Below are positions 33,960 to 45,507 of a stretch of 64,000 bases of DNA, piece by piece. A program made the translations under genes and the position numbers. The first letter of the stretch is position 1; each line of letters opens with the position of its first letter. A model generated the notes under the pieces. It had not been told where the DNA came from, ran no database searches, and worked only from the letters and a program-made list of their open reading frames with translations. The stretch comes from Nymphaea colorata (taxonomy: Eukaryota > Streptophyta > Magnoliopsida > Nymphaeales > Nymphaeaceae), in contig NC_045145.1 in assembly GCF_008831285.2 (NCBI RefSeq), positions 11,842,802 through 11,906,801 of the forward strand. The letters are read 5' to 3'.

Positions 33960-36849
33960 TGGTATCAAAGTTCATACTTCAGCTTTGCTCGAGCTCTGCG
34001 TGATCTCAGGGCTGGCATGTTGGGTTTGTGATTAGACATGTCCAAAGTACCTCTTTCCCTCTTCACACAGCTGCACCGACTAATCTCCAACATTTCCTGA
34101 CTGTCAAATTGACGTTGGAAAATTTGTTATTGTAGGAATCTCCATTTATCCCACTTTGTTATCTTATGATCTTTATGGCTTTGTCGATGGTACCAAAATT
34201 TGTCCAAGGCAATATGTGGCTTTCTCTCCCGCAGCCAACTATGTTCAAGCTAGCAGGGAAAACTTTAACAATCGCAGCAACAATAATGTCCAAAGAGGAC
34301 GTGGCCATGGCCATGGGCGTTTGGACTATTATTGGAAAGGGTATATTGTGTATCAATACTGCAACAAAGTTAGTCTTAGTGTTAAGACCTGCTCCAAGAT
34401 TGCTAAGAATGAAGCCTTAGTATGAGCATTACTAACTCTAATGAGACGTCATCTAATGTGCAAGGTTTCCATGCAGCCCCTCACATGATGGAAGATAGTA
34501 TCTTAGCTGGTTCCCCAACACTGGCGCCAGCCATTACATCACAAACTCCTTCATACTATGTCAATTCATGAACTATGTGCAGGGAGAGAGTAAAAGTTTG
34601 TGATGTTACAGGTGTGTCTGTAAAACATCTCGAATAAGCTCTCTTTAATCTTCCCCATGCCACTGTTGCTTTGCGTGATACTTTTCATGCTATAAAATAG
34701 TTTACAGTCTTCTATCTCAATAGATTCTACAAGTTTGAATTTACTTCTGATTCTTGAATGGTTAATAAGGACCTTCTTCAAGGAAAGAGTAGGAACAGGC
34801 TCAATGATCTTCGCCTACCACAACTTGCTTCAAAGGAAGATTATCAACTAAAACAGACGTTCTATGGAAAAAAGACTTCGCTTGATAAATGGCGTGCTAG
34901 ATTAGACCATCCAACCAAGAAAACTGTTAAATAAATTTTATTGAACTCTAAACTTCCTTTCATGGAGATGCAATCCATTTTATGATTTGTGATGCTTGTC
35001 GATGTGTTAAAATGCATGCTCTTCTTTTTGGGAACATGAAGCCAAAGTTCCTCTTGAAGTTGTCCATTTTAACGTGTAGGGGCTACCACCCTTGGTTAAT
35101 AAAGGTAAGTACTATTATTATGTGTTGCTTATGGAAGAATTTTCTAGATACACTTGGGTCCATTTTCTTGCTCACAAATCCGATATTGAATGGGCATTCA
35201 AAGTGTTTTAAGCAAAAGTTGAAAATTTGTGGCTCCAAAAAAAAAAAAATTTCATTCACATGATAGGGGAGAGTTCATGTCCCTTCAAAATTTTTTTCTT
35301 GAACGTGGTATAGAATGACATATATCTTGCCCATATATTCATGAGCAGAATGGCACAGGAGAGAGGAAGCATCGCACAATCATTGAGATATGTCATGTGC
35401 TTCTCAACCACAGTGGGTCCCAACGGAATTTCGGACTCTTGCTTTAGGTATCGCCACTTACTTGGTGAATCGTGTTCCCACAATGGGTCTGCAAGGGAAG
35501 TCCCCTTACTAAGTTTTGTTTTAACGTTCACCTGTCTCTGGCTTTCTTCATGCTTTCGGGTGTGCTGCATGTCCTGATCTTCAACTTATAAAAACCACAA
35601 GCTAGAATTCAAGTCCGAAAAATGCATATTCTGTGTACTAAAGCATCCATAACAGGTACATGGGTTCCAATCCCAAAACTTATAAAACCATTAGTTGAAA
35701 CATCCAATTCAATGAAGAATGCTTCTCTATCAAAGAGACTCACCAAAATCCCATGTCACTTTTAACTACTATTTTGATTCTAAACCTTTACTCGTCTATG
35801 TAGAAGCAAACTCCAATATGACCGTTCTAGTCCCTCCTTTTAGTACCCGTGTAATTGAAACAACCATCGACTCACCAAGACCTGAACCATTTCTCTTTCG
35901 ATATCGTGTCAAATGAAACCACAGAAATTGTCACCTCCATCACTAGTTGTTCCTCCTCTTTGTACGTCACATGATTACGAGATCCAAAGAAGGGACTTGT
36001 AGTACCAAAATTTACCTTGCCTCGTCTTACCCATTACCTATAGCCCTCATCTCTAAATCTCAGGACGACCAAGAACGTAGAACTTATGTGTGCACTTAAG
36101 TCGCCTCAATTGAAGGATGTCATGGCCAAGGAAATGCAGGCGCTGCAGCATAATGGTACACGGATGTGGTTTCTCCAAGCCCCTCTTATGCAGTGATTGG
36201 GTGCAAATAGATTTTCAAAGTGAAACACAAGTAAGATGATACTTTAGGATGATAGAGAATGGTAGCGAAAGGCTATGATCAGATTGAAAGTATCGACTAT
36301 TTTTGAAACTTTTAGTCATGTTGTGAAGCTTGCTATAGTTATAGTTGTTTTATCTGTAGCTCTAAAGCGGTCTATTCAACAACTGGATGTTAAATAATGC
36401 ATTTGTTCACAGAGATCTCACAGAAAATGTTCATGTAGTTCAACCCCATGGCTAAGTCACAGTGGTACGTGGGAGAACCCACTTACCCATACCGACATAC
36501 CTGCATACCGGGATTGGGTACCTTTGAGTCGGTTCTGGGCCGAAAGCGATCCAAACCACAAAAAAGACATTGTCTTGGCCACTTTATGTTTTTTTTATGA
36601 GATTATATGTAGGAAATATCAAAGGAACATTGTCTTAATGATGTGATGATATCAAATTTGTTTTTTAGAATTAAATATATATAATTATTGCCATACCGCC
36701 ATATCAAGATTGGCTAAAACGTTCTACCCATACCCGCTTCCCCGTACACATACCAGCACCCATACCCATACCTATGTGGCATAGCCCCATGGGTTTCAAC
36801 TTTCAAGATCCTCAATGCCCACATTATATTTGCAAATTTAAAAAGGCCC
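33960..36849 (+). pseudogene. decayed copia element II' (gag to RT), interrupted by a hAT MITE
   Basis: A degenerate primer site TGGTATCAAAG lies at 33960. A gag-like piece follows at 34097-34440, with the phrase YDLYGFVDG and a degraded zinc knuckle (YCNK and KTC). A protease remnant NTGASHYIT lies near 34520-34545. GAG-preintegrase and a heavily mutated integrase (CDACRCVKMHA and HEQNG) occupy 34830-35560. RT fragments (MAKEMQALQHNG, SIQQLDVK) lie at 36110-36450 and continue beyond the MITE at 36793-36849 with a KLKKA-like end. Stops and frameshifts are frequent, so it is the oldest copia copy here. The 3' half is missing, cut off by the CACTA-like sequence at 36849. Confidence 0.75.
36452..36784. 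mobile_element. hAT-type MITE, copy B (333 bp), GTACC subtype
   Basis: The ends are CTAAGTCACAGTGGTACG and, as reverse complement of the right end, CTATGCCACATAGGTATGGG. A perfect 8-bp TSD, CCCCATGG, flanks it (36444-36451 and 36785-36792). It sits inside the RT remnant of the old copia element, so it is younger than that element's insertion. Confidence 0.85.
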
Positions 36850-37140
36850 ACTACAACAATAAAAACCGAGTCTAACTAGACTCAAAACCATGGCTAAATA
36901 AACTTTCAGTCCTGGTTTTTCTCATAGCTGTTAACTAAAGTTACCGCAGCAATAGCCCTTGTGGCAATTGACCTTTTGCAATGGTTTTGACTATTGCATC
37001 CACCAGCCACGGTTTACCTAGATCTGGATTCACGGAGTCTATCCAAGAATGTTCATGACTATGGCCACTAGTTGCAATAGCCACAACTCTTCATATACTA
37101 CCCATGGAAAACCATAGCTATGTTTATTTTACCTTTTGTT
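36849..37140 (+). mobile_element. CACTA-like terminal fragment
   Basis: It begins CACTACAACAATAAAAACC, close to the CACTA terminus seen in plant En/Spm elements, and shows repeated short phrases (CATAGCTATGG, GCAATAGCC) like subterminal repeats. It interrupts the copia RT reading at the KKA position. The other end was not found, so this may be a fragment or a non-autonomous relic. Confidence 0.4.
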
Positions 37141-37188
37141 ATATATATATATATATAGATATATATATATATAGAGAGAGAGAGATAT
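37141..37188. repeat. (AT)n/(AG)n microsatellite
   Basis: Alternating AT followed by a short AG run. Confidence 0.85.
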
Positions 37189-38199
37189 ACACAAAAGTAA
37201 GTAGTACATAAAAGATATTGTTTACACAACTCAAAATTATAAAAAATTACATTGTGAGACAGAGGGAGAGAGAAAGAGAGCTCTTATGCTGGAAAGCACA
37301 GGGAAGGTGGTTCCTTTTAATCCACAGTGTGCAAGAAGTTGCTTGCACTCATACACATACTCAGGTAGTTGTCTGTCCTCAATCAAGATCGGCTCCATAA
37401 TTCTGTTCAGCCAAAAGAAAGAAACAATAAGAAACCTCGGCCACCAGAAAGGCTGGTTAGAATCTTTATGTTGGACAGGCAAGTTCAAGGAGTCATAAGT
37501 CAATTAATGTATGAACTTAGGCTGGGTTCTACTCATAGTTACAGCACTGAGATGCAGCAGCCGCTTGATAAAATCCTTCGTCCAATTTCTTACCTTTCCC
37601 CAAGGAAAGCTTTTCTCTCTTAACCAGGTTCTAGAATTTGCTGATTGCATCATCTTAGTTGAAAAATTCTTCCAAAGTTCTTAATTTGTCAAGGCTAAAG
37701 TCTAATGGCAGTGACTCAAAAGGCCACCCCTTCCACTTCAACCATTTTATTTCCTTGGGCATGTTTCTCAAATCTCCATTTAACACTCAGCATAGATCCA
37801 AAGTAGGCTGAGTTTCGATATCTGTTTGAACTCTATGGTTCTTTGATTCATGTAAATTGATATTTATGACCAACTGAAATTATTCAATGTTTGCATTTCA
37901 TGACTCTTCTCTGTCTTTCTTTCTCTGTATACATAAACAAATACTTATTATATATATAAATATTATTTTTTTCCAAAGAAAAACAATGACTAAAAGATAT
38001 GAAACATGTTTAAAGGTTTTTAGCCACAACAAAATTAGCATTGTTTATAATGGCTTTAGCGACTATGTAGCTACTCTCTGTTTTTTGTACATTCAGTTGA
38101 TATTCGTTTCATTTAATATCAAACAATGGGCGCTTCTCCTCCTGATTCTCTTCTTTCTGGTTCCTTCTTTCCATTCCCTGTTTGGATAAAAACAGAAAC
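37189..38199. other. stretch with no recognised gene
   Basis: Short frames on both strands show no recognisable domain. I see nothing else that can be supported. Confidence 0.4.
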
Positions 38200-38405
38200 A
38201 ATCAGATTGTATGTGTCTTACGGAATCAAGAAGCATATTCAAATCAATGTTGGATGTACTATGATTCACATCGAGCAGGTAGCAGGAACCGAACCCGCAA
38301 CATTAGCTTGGAAGGCTAGGGGTTATAGTCGACGTCGATTCATCACTATTAACATCTCTAATTCAAAACCGAACATGAAACTTTGGATAGATTCCCCGAT
38401 TTAGG
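38200..38405 (-). other. nuclear plastid DNA insertion (trnG-UCC intron end, exon 2, spacer)
   Basis: Read on the minus strand, the segment has the order of plastid trnG-UCC. First comes intron sequence with CCAAAGTTTCATGTTCGG and ATGAATCGACGTCGACTATA, then exon 2, then spacer toward trnR. Plastid introns are highly conserved, so the match to remembered plastid sequence is convincing although unaligned. The left boundary near 38200 is uncertain. A few differences from the expected plastid sequence point to nuclear decay. Confidence 0.7.
38274..38321 (-). pseudogene. trnG-UCC: plastid-derived trnG-UCC exon 2 (no exon 1, non-functional)
   Basis: 48 nt on the minus strand hold an anticodon arm with the loop CTTCCAA (anticodon UCC), the T arm GCGGGTTCGGTTCCTGC, and the 3' half of the acceptor stem. 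The 5' exon is absent from the window, so no tRNA can be made. The T arm has a GTTCGGTTCC variant where GTTCGATTCC is usual. Confidence 0.75.
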
Positions 38406-38854
38406 GAGTAAAGTAACCTAAACAAAAAAATCGACGATGTATATTAGTATGAAAATGGAAAGGTATGAAAGTAAAAGAAGGAAGTCATAGCAAATTTGAA
38501 TAAGAAAAGTTCGATCTTGAGAACAATGGCCTGGATATGGCGTGTCAGACACTACAGGAAGAAAAATAAGATATCATATTGTGCCAAGTTGTTGATACCC
38601 AAGTCCCATGTACAAATGAGTGCAGCTTTCGGTACAGGTACCTGGTATGGACACAAACAGCTAAATTTATATTTATTGTCCATCCCACGAGCCACTTGAC
38701 AGGGCTAAAAAATGGGTCAGCTATAAATGGGTGACATATATAGCTTTTGGCAACACATGAAAATGGCTTTTGAAACAGTTCCTGTTTTCATCTTTAGTCT
38801 CCTGGTCCAGACCTATAATCAGGTCATTGGAATGCAGTAGTACAGTCATAACTA

Positions 38855-39124
38855 AGCACAAAGTTATGATTGATGGCGATTACCTCCCTGTTGTTTAGGA
38901 ATCCCATTACATTCATTGCTTATGAACTGAAGATCACATCCTATCGACAATGGAGCCTGCGGATTCAACAGAAAAGTCATTGGCGAATAGCTGTATAAGA
39001 AGCTTGATAAAAGAGAACTCCAAAGGCAACACAGGATTGCTTTTCATCAGAGCCCAGATGCTAAAGTGTGATCTGTGTTCCTCCAATGTCACACCACCAT
39101 TGCCCACATATAGCAAGTCCGGAT
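38855..39124 (-). pseudogene. alpha-galactosidase (GH27) gene fragment, two exons
   Basis: Minus strand. Exon-like segment 39124-39042 follows an acceptor AG and encodes [20 protein letters not shown] and then SIWALMK, the hallmark of plant alpha-galactosidases just after the catalytic acid/base Asp. An 85-bp intron ends in GCAG. The second segment starts at 38956 with APLSIGCDL, the next conserved family block, then loses the frame before LNNREVIAINHN near 38880. The donor after the first exon reads AGCAAT instead of GT, and the frame is broken in the second exon. No other alpha-galactosidase exon was found nearby, so it looks like a dead fragment. Confidence 0.75.
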
Positions 39125-40098
39125 CTTAATCATAGTACAACAAAACCACCATGATATTTAACCCAAGTTATGATAATGAAAACATTAGTGCTTTTAGAAT
39201 TGAAGCTGAGATGAAATAAGTATGAAACTTCATTGATCATGATCGGAGTCGTGTTATGCCCATGTCATGGAGGCAATACTTTTATCATTCCATCACCACT
39301 TAGCTGCTTTTGCCGCAACCTAACAGAAATTATAGATGGATGTGAGATCAATACAGTGGTAGTTGCTGCAATATAACCATGTGGGGATTTACATGTGACA
39401 ATCTCAAAGAACACCATAATGATTTACACATACCATGCAAACAGCAGAGGTTTTGGTGAAAAAATAAAACATGAGCATGACTGTGTTGACCTTGAAGATA
39501 GGTAAATGGATAAATCTGTGTGTTACGAAAATTGGGATGAACTTGAGTCTGGGACCTTAGGGCAGTGTATACTTCCTTGATCATCGTCAGAGTCAACCAT
39601 CAAAACTGACCATGTTTTTCTATTATCAGTTCATGCTATTTTTGTTCATTGAAATATGTCTTAAGATCATCTCACCTGTAAGCATGGGTCCTTGAGTCAT
39701 TGACAAAAAGCTTTGGGTGGCCGCACATGGAAAAAAAGCGATCTTATTTTCTACTTTAATGATTCAATTATTGTGCATATTTTACTCTATAAATATTGTC
39801 ATTATAAATATTGTCATGACCCAATTCGACACGAATTTCTTTTCACAGATATAATGAAAATGAAAATCGAATCTTAAAAATTAAATCAAATCTTGAGTAA
39901 TGACCAAAGCAAAACAGATCCAAAACACAGAGAGACAATGTCACAAGGACCCATTAGAGCCCAAACAGAAGACCACATCAACTCAAATGACATCACAACC
40001 ACAAAAATCTCATACTCGAGTCAATGCCTAGATCGCCAATGCTAGCCCATTGCAAGACTAAGGGAGTCCATTCAAAGCCGATATTCAGTCAAGAGTTA
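39125..40098. other. stretch with no recognised gene
   Basis: I see no supported coding region. The 5' exons of the alpha-galactosidase gene would be expected on the minus strand here but are not recognisable. Confidence 0.4.
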
Positions 40099-40103
40099 GT
40101 TGT
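40099..40103. repeat. TSD of copia element III, left copy
   Basis: GTTGT, matched by GTTGT at 48346-48350. Confidence 0.88.
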
Positions 40104-40267
40104 TGATGAATTTAAGAGAGCTAAACTTTGATTAACCTCGAAAGAATCCCTAACTCCTCTTTATATAGACTAGAGGAGAGGGATAAGTTACAAGAAAGTC
40201 ATTAAAAGAAACATTATTACACAAGTGCCCTCTCAAGCCTAATACTGAGTATAAACACGTCTTAACA
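40104..40267 (-). repeat. 3' LTR of copia element III (164 bp)
   Basis: On the + strand it runs from TGATGAATTT to CTTAACA. On the element's own strand it begins TGTTAAG and ends TTCATCA. Confidence 0.9.
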
Positions 40268-40279
40268 CTCCCCCTCAAG
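40268..40279 (-). other. polypurine tract of copia III
   Basis: On the minus strand CTTGAGGGGGAG sits directly before the 3' LTR. Confidence 0.85.
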
Positions 40280-41243
40280 TTGGAGCGTATATGTCAAACA
40301 AGCTCAACTTGGAACAACAACTTTGGAATGGTCCTCTTGCAAGAGCTTTAGTAAAAATATCAGCAGTTTGCCCTGTAGTTGAAATATGGGAGGTACTTAC
40401 AAACCCCTTTTGAATCATGTCTCTGGTATAGTAACAATCTACTTCAACATGCTTGGTTCTCTCATGGAAAGCAGGATTATTAGCAATAAACAGAGCAGCT
40501 TTGTTATCACCTAACAATTGCATAGGAAGAGGCACTTCCACAGTAAGATCCAACATCAGAGATCTAACCCACATAACTTCAGCAGTAGCCTGAGCCATAG
40601 CTCTATACTCAGATTCTGCACTTGATCTGGCAACCACTGTCTGCTTCTTACTCTTCCATGTGACCAAGTTGGATCCAATAAACACACAAAACCCAGTAGT
40701 GGATTTTCTGTCAAGGTGACATCCCGCATAATCAGCATCAACATACACAGATATAGTGAGAGATGTACCATTTTGAAAGAAGAGTCCCATTCCTGGTGAA
40801 TTTTTTAGATACCTGAGAATCATCATAGCAGCATCCCAATGGACTTTCTTGGGCTTATCCATAAATTGACTCACTCTGCTGACAGCATAGGCAATATCAG
40901 GTCGAGTAACAGTGATATATAGGAGCTTCCCAACAATCCCTCTATATTGTCTAGCATCAACATCTTCAGTATCATCATCATACAAGCGAGTATTGATGTC
41001 CATGGGTGTAGAGGCAGGTCGACATCCTAGCATACCTGTCTCTTGCAAAACATCAGTAACGTATTTCCTTTGGCACATGATAAGACCCTTCTGATTTCTG
41101 GCAAACTCAATACCTAGGAAATAGCGTAGCTCACCAAGATCCTTGGTGACAAAGTGTCGTCCAAGGACGCCCTTGATGTTGGAAATCCCCTGAATATCAT
41201 CCCCTGTAACAATGATATCATCAACATAGACAAGAACTATCAC
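40275..41243 (-). pseudogene. copia III RT C-terminal part and RNase H
   Basis: An open frame of 322 codons. It starts within the RT catalytic motif VYVDDIIVTGDD (the active-site Asp pair is intact), continues through the RT connection (LGELRYFLGIEFAR), and ends with RNase H (SVYVDADYAGCHLDRKSTTG, SSAESEYRAMA, GDNKAALFIANNPAFHERTK). The active-site residues are present. It is separated from the upstream RT frame by one frameshift near 41275, so the full polyprotein cannot be made from this copy without ribosomal slippage. Confidence 0.85.
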
Positions 41244-42452
41244 TGTACCTGTAGAAGTTTTCTTGACAAAAGGGAATGATCGGCCGAAGAACGTCTGAAG
41301 CCCTCATTCTCAATATTCTCTGATAATTTTTGGAACCAAGCTCGAGGACTTTGTTTCAGACCATAAATTGCCTTTCTCAATCTGCACACTTTCTGACACT
41401 CCCCCTCAGCAACAAACCCTGGTGGTCGCTGCATATACACTTCTTCATGTAGGTCACCATACAGAAAGGCATTTTTGACATCAAGCTGTGATAAAGACCA
41501 ATTCTTGCTGACGGCAACAGCGAGAAGAACCCGTAAAGAAGCATGTCGTGCCACAGGAGAGAAGGTATCATAATAATCAACCCCATAAGTCTGAGTATAG
41601 CCTTTAGCAACCAGGCGAGCCTTATATCTCTCAATGCTGCCATCTGCTCTGTATTTAACAGTAAATACCCATCGACAACCAACAATAGCTGCATCAGATG
41701 AAGGAGTAACTAGTGTCCAGGTGCCTCTAGACTGAAGGGCATCCATCTCTTCTTGCATTGCTGCGGCCCATTTGGGATCAGAAAGAGCGTCCATGGGAGT
41801 CTGTGGAAGAGCTACAGTCGACAGTCCCTTGACAAACTGTCAGTAAGTAGGAGTGAGTCTATCCATGGATAAATGACCAGAGAGAGGATGCAAAGTGCAA
41901 CTGCGTTTGCCTTTCCTTTGAGCAATGGGCATATCAAGTTCATTAATATGAGGACCAGGAGCATGCTCTGGAGAGTCCCCTGTGTCATCATCACATAAAG
42001 AATTGTCAGCAGGATTGGTGTGTTCAGGAAGTACCTTGGGCATGCTGGGTGAAGGCACAGGAGCACAGGGGGCAGGTTGAACAGGTTTAGTGCGACGTTG
42101 GTAGATAGCCCCAAAACGCGAAGCAACGGGTTGTGGATAACTCATGAGAGGTAAAGGAAGGCGGACTTCATCACTAAATTCAGGCACCCTTAATTGAGTT
42201 CCATTTGGAGAGAAATAAGAGGTTGACTCAAAAAATGTAACATCAGCACTCACATAATATCGACGAGTAGAAGGATCATAACAACGATATCCCTTTTGAG
42301 TGCGTGAATAACCAACAAAGATCGTTTTGATAGCCCGAGGGGATAACTTATCTCTTCCAGGACCAAGCAACTGAACAAAGGCAACACATCCAAAAATACG
42401 AGGTGCAACAGAAAACAATTCTCTGTCAGGAAAAAGAACAGAGAAAGGAATA
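41240..42452 (-). pseudogene. copia III integrase C-terminal part and RT N-terminal part
   Basis: From 42452 the frame carries the integrase C-terminus (FGCVAFVQLLGPG and GYSRTQKGYRCYDP) and a linker up to LSMDRLTPTY, where an in-frame TGA (about 41840) interrupts it. The same frame continues with QFVKGL and MDALSDPKWAAAMQEEMDAL, then RT motifs WVFTVKYRADGS, LDVKNAFLYGD and AIYGLKQSPRAWFQ, to a frameshift near 41275. The upstream end is the insertion point of the solo LTR. Lesions seen are one stop, one frameshift and one insertion. Confidence 0.85.
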
Positions 42453-42457
42453 AGATC
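42453..42457. repeat. TSD of solo gypsy LTR, left copy
   Basis: AGATC, matched by AGATC at 45503-45507. Confidence 0.85.
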
Positions 42458-45400
42458 TGTCACACCCCGACCTTTTAACCCTCAAACTATTTTTTTTTTT
42501 TCTCAAAACATAAAGCATCGAGGTGTGACTACCAAACAATTCAAATTGACGATGAGCCAAGCAATACAAAACAATGGGGCGAACTTTCATTAATATAACC
42601 ATTTTGTTTCATACAAATTCACATCTATGTGCATGACCAAAATGCCCCAAAATCAATAACATTGATGCCTAACAAAAAGAAGACATCAATAAAACCAAAA
42701 CATGACGCGCCGGCACTACAAACGACAATCCCAAAACCACCCCAGTAGGACGTGAGTGAAGCCATCCGCTCAACCTGTTGCCCCGGGTCCGCCAAAACCT
42801 GAAAAAGAAAACAACTGAAGGCTCAGCCTTCGCAGTATGGCAACAAGCCAGAAAAATGCCAAACCCTCTCAAGTAAGGCTCAAATAAAGGGACAAATATC
42901 AACCCATCTATCGTCATGTCGCGTCTGAGTGCGACACGTAAAAGCCACTTGATGGCCACACTAACACAACATCAGTCACATGCGAAGCATGCTTAAACAT
43001 AACACTTGCATTCATATCAATCACATATACGTCAGTCACATGCATTCTGTCAAACACTTTGCATTTTCATTAACTTTAGTGCATTAACAGTTCCTGTGGG
43101 TGCAACACAGGCACGTGCACACCGCGGGCAGCCTACAGCCGAGAGACAACCCCCGTGGTGGCCCATAACAGTATGGATCCATTTCACCCGCTGCAGCGGT
43201 AGAGCACTCATCCCTGGATGTGTGACGTCCAAGGTGAGATACTCAGCCTTCCCTAGGACACCCAGGTTGGGAAGGCAGGAGCCCAACGCTCCAAGCACAA
43301 CACACAACAGAACCCTGGGGCCTTGCACCGCCTGCGCTCTGACAGGCGAGACCAGTGGCAATCAAGGGGGACGTCTCCCAAACACATAGCCACATCCCAC
43401 TGGCCTCTCATCTCTTAGTTATTCATGCTTATCATTATAGTTACACATTCACAAGATGACTGGCTAGCACACGAGGTTAGTACACTTCCCGAGTGCACCC
43501 ACACCTCCGATTACCTCCACATGAGGTCTATACATACAGTAACAGTCATTGCTAGCCGTCATACCATACGGGTACAACTACCCTCCAAAACATCCATTTG
43601 CATCATTGCCCATGGCAATGCATATGCAACAACATACACATTCATATCAATCATCACATCAATCCTCACATCAATCATGTCAATCACCTCTTCGAAAAAC
43701 TTAGCCAATCCACAGAGAGTAGTCTCGATCTGCGGTTGGCTCGTAGCTGTCCTATGCAGTTATCATTCTATGATGCTTTCTAATGCACAATTGGGGTCGA
43801 GGAGACACTCGACTCGATACCCCACCTCATCTGTCTTAAACAGATATCAATTCTAGCATGCACATGCCAATGCGTAACATTTTTAAATCGAATGACTAAT
43901 AATCTTTCTAACCCATTCATATCATGTAAGCAACATACACATACTCAATCACAAAACAGTCAATCAATTAACATCACAATCCTAGGATCCCTTGATCCTA
44001 GGAGCACCCAATCACACAATTGCCCCAGGCAGGAATTTGCCTGGAAAGTTGCCATACCTGTGGCGCGCTCACCAAATTCTTCAAAATGCCTCAACCTTCG
44101 AACTCAAGGTCGACGGGATGAGCCCAGTGCACCTGCAAACATAAACGAGAATAAGGTTTCTACTAGATGTCTACACCATTCAAACAGAAACGAACAGATA
44201 CAAAAAATAAAATCCTTGAGGCACGTGTTGTCGCCTCAAGAGGGTGGCGACAGGTAGTGTCGACCAACGAGCTCTCCACAAGGCCTCCTCCTTTACGTCT
44301 TGACGTTGCCTCGAATTATCAAAGCCTTCAACCATCAATCAAACCGTCACTAATTCCTTCCTCAATAACGTTCTTTAAGTAAGACATCAACCTCAAGTCA
44401 CATCCCAATACGCATATATCCCTAATTAACTTCATGATACACCCGTTCACCGAAGTCTGCGCTACACTCCCTAAGACGGTTCCAAAACTTCCCCACAACT
44501 TCACAATCTCTACCATGTTTCCTTAAAGCTTCGAAACTTAATCCATCATGCTTAAACGATCATTAAATACATGAATCATCACTTTCCAACGCAAATCCTA
44601 AGTTTCCCCCAAAAAAAAAATTACTAACATACGTCCCAAAATCATCAATTCTAAGCTCTAGCATGCTCGAACCATAATTATACATGCTCTAAAAGATAAA
44701 AGTCAATAATTTGGGCTTGATTAGGTCTCGTTCACCCTCAATCAAGAATTTGAACTGCTGCAATGCCTCCGACAGTCACCTCAAACGATCAATCGGTCCC
44801 CGAATGGCAAAAATCGTGCTAAACCTCCACCACCAACACTGCCTACTCGCTGCTAGGAGGGGAAAAACACGTTTCCCAAGCTGGAATCCTAACAAACAAG
44901 GTTGAAAACCGTGAGGGAGTGCTCGATTGGGATAAGGGGAAAAACAATTTGAAGAAAATGGGGAGAACGAGCTCACTTAGGATACGTGAGGCAAGGGAAG
45001 ACAGACAGAGAGAGAGATTCAGACAGAAAAAGGGAAGAAGGGCAGTGAGGGGAGAGGACGAGAGAGAAGAGAGAGTCGGTGGGAGAGTAAGGAGAGGGAC
45101 CGTGTGGGAGAGGGCTATCGGAAAGGGGGGGGGGGGGGGGGGGGAAAGAGAGGGGCGAGAGAGAGGAAGAGAGAGCATTCGATAGGGAGGGCAAAGGAAC
45201 ATGAGAGTGGTGGAGAAGGGAAACAAAGAACAAGAGAGAGAGGGTTTTACCAAGCCGCCGCCGCCGCTGCCACCTCCGTCGCCGTTGCTGCCGCTGCCCC
45301 CTTCAGTCACCTTCGCCGCTGCTCCACCCACCGCCCTCGAGCTTCACCAAGCTACTGTCGTAGCAGACGAAGAGGGGGAAAGGCGGAGAAGAAGGAAAGA

Positions 45401-45502
45401 CGGGGGGGAGGGGAGGCGGGGTCGGGCTCGCTCACGAGTGAGGGGCTCGGGTCCGGGTCTGGACCCTGACCCGACCCGTCCTGCCAAACAACGAGCGTCA
45501 CA
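42458..45502 (-). repeat. solo Ty3/gypsy LTR nested in copia III (3045 bp)
   Basis: It starts TGTCACACCCC on the + strand and ends GAGCGTCACA, flanked by the 5-bp TSD AGATC. It parallels the LTRs of the gypsy element at 50501-60204 along most of its length: the same start, the TTTTTTT...AAAACATAAA block, the CCCAACGCTCCAAGCAC block, a GA-rich region near 44990-45240, and a GGGTCCGGGTCTGGA-type end. No internal region is present, so it is a solo LTR, usually the product of recombination between the two LTRs of a full element. It carries a 22-bp G homopolymer near 45125-45145. Confidence 0.9.
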
Positions 45503-45507
45503 AGATC
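45503..45507. repeat. TSD of solo gypsy LTR, right copy
   Basis: AGATC, identical to 42453-42457. Confidence 0.85.

Noticed and set aside
44843-45469. Long frames on both strands in the solo LTR (Ser/Leu/Pro-rich or Arg/Gly/Glu-rich)
   Set aside because: These are translations of a GA-rich/CT-rich low-complexity stretch of the LTR. The same kind of frames appears at the matching place in the gypsy LTRs (52100-52700 and 59350-60190).
42458-45502. Alternative reading of the copia interruption as a Mutator-like insertion with a 9-bp duplication
   Set aside because: A 9-bp duplication is possible only with a mismatch and no inverted repeats exist, whereas TG...CA ends, a perfect 5-bp TSD and homology to the gypsy LTRs fit a solo LTR.
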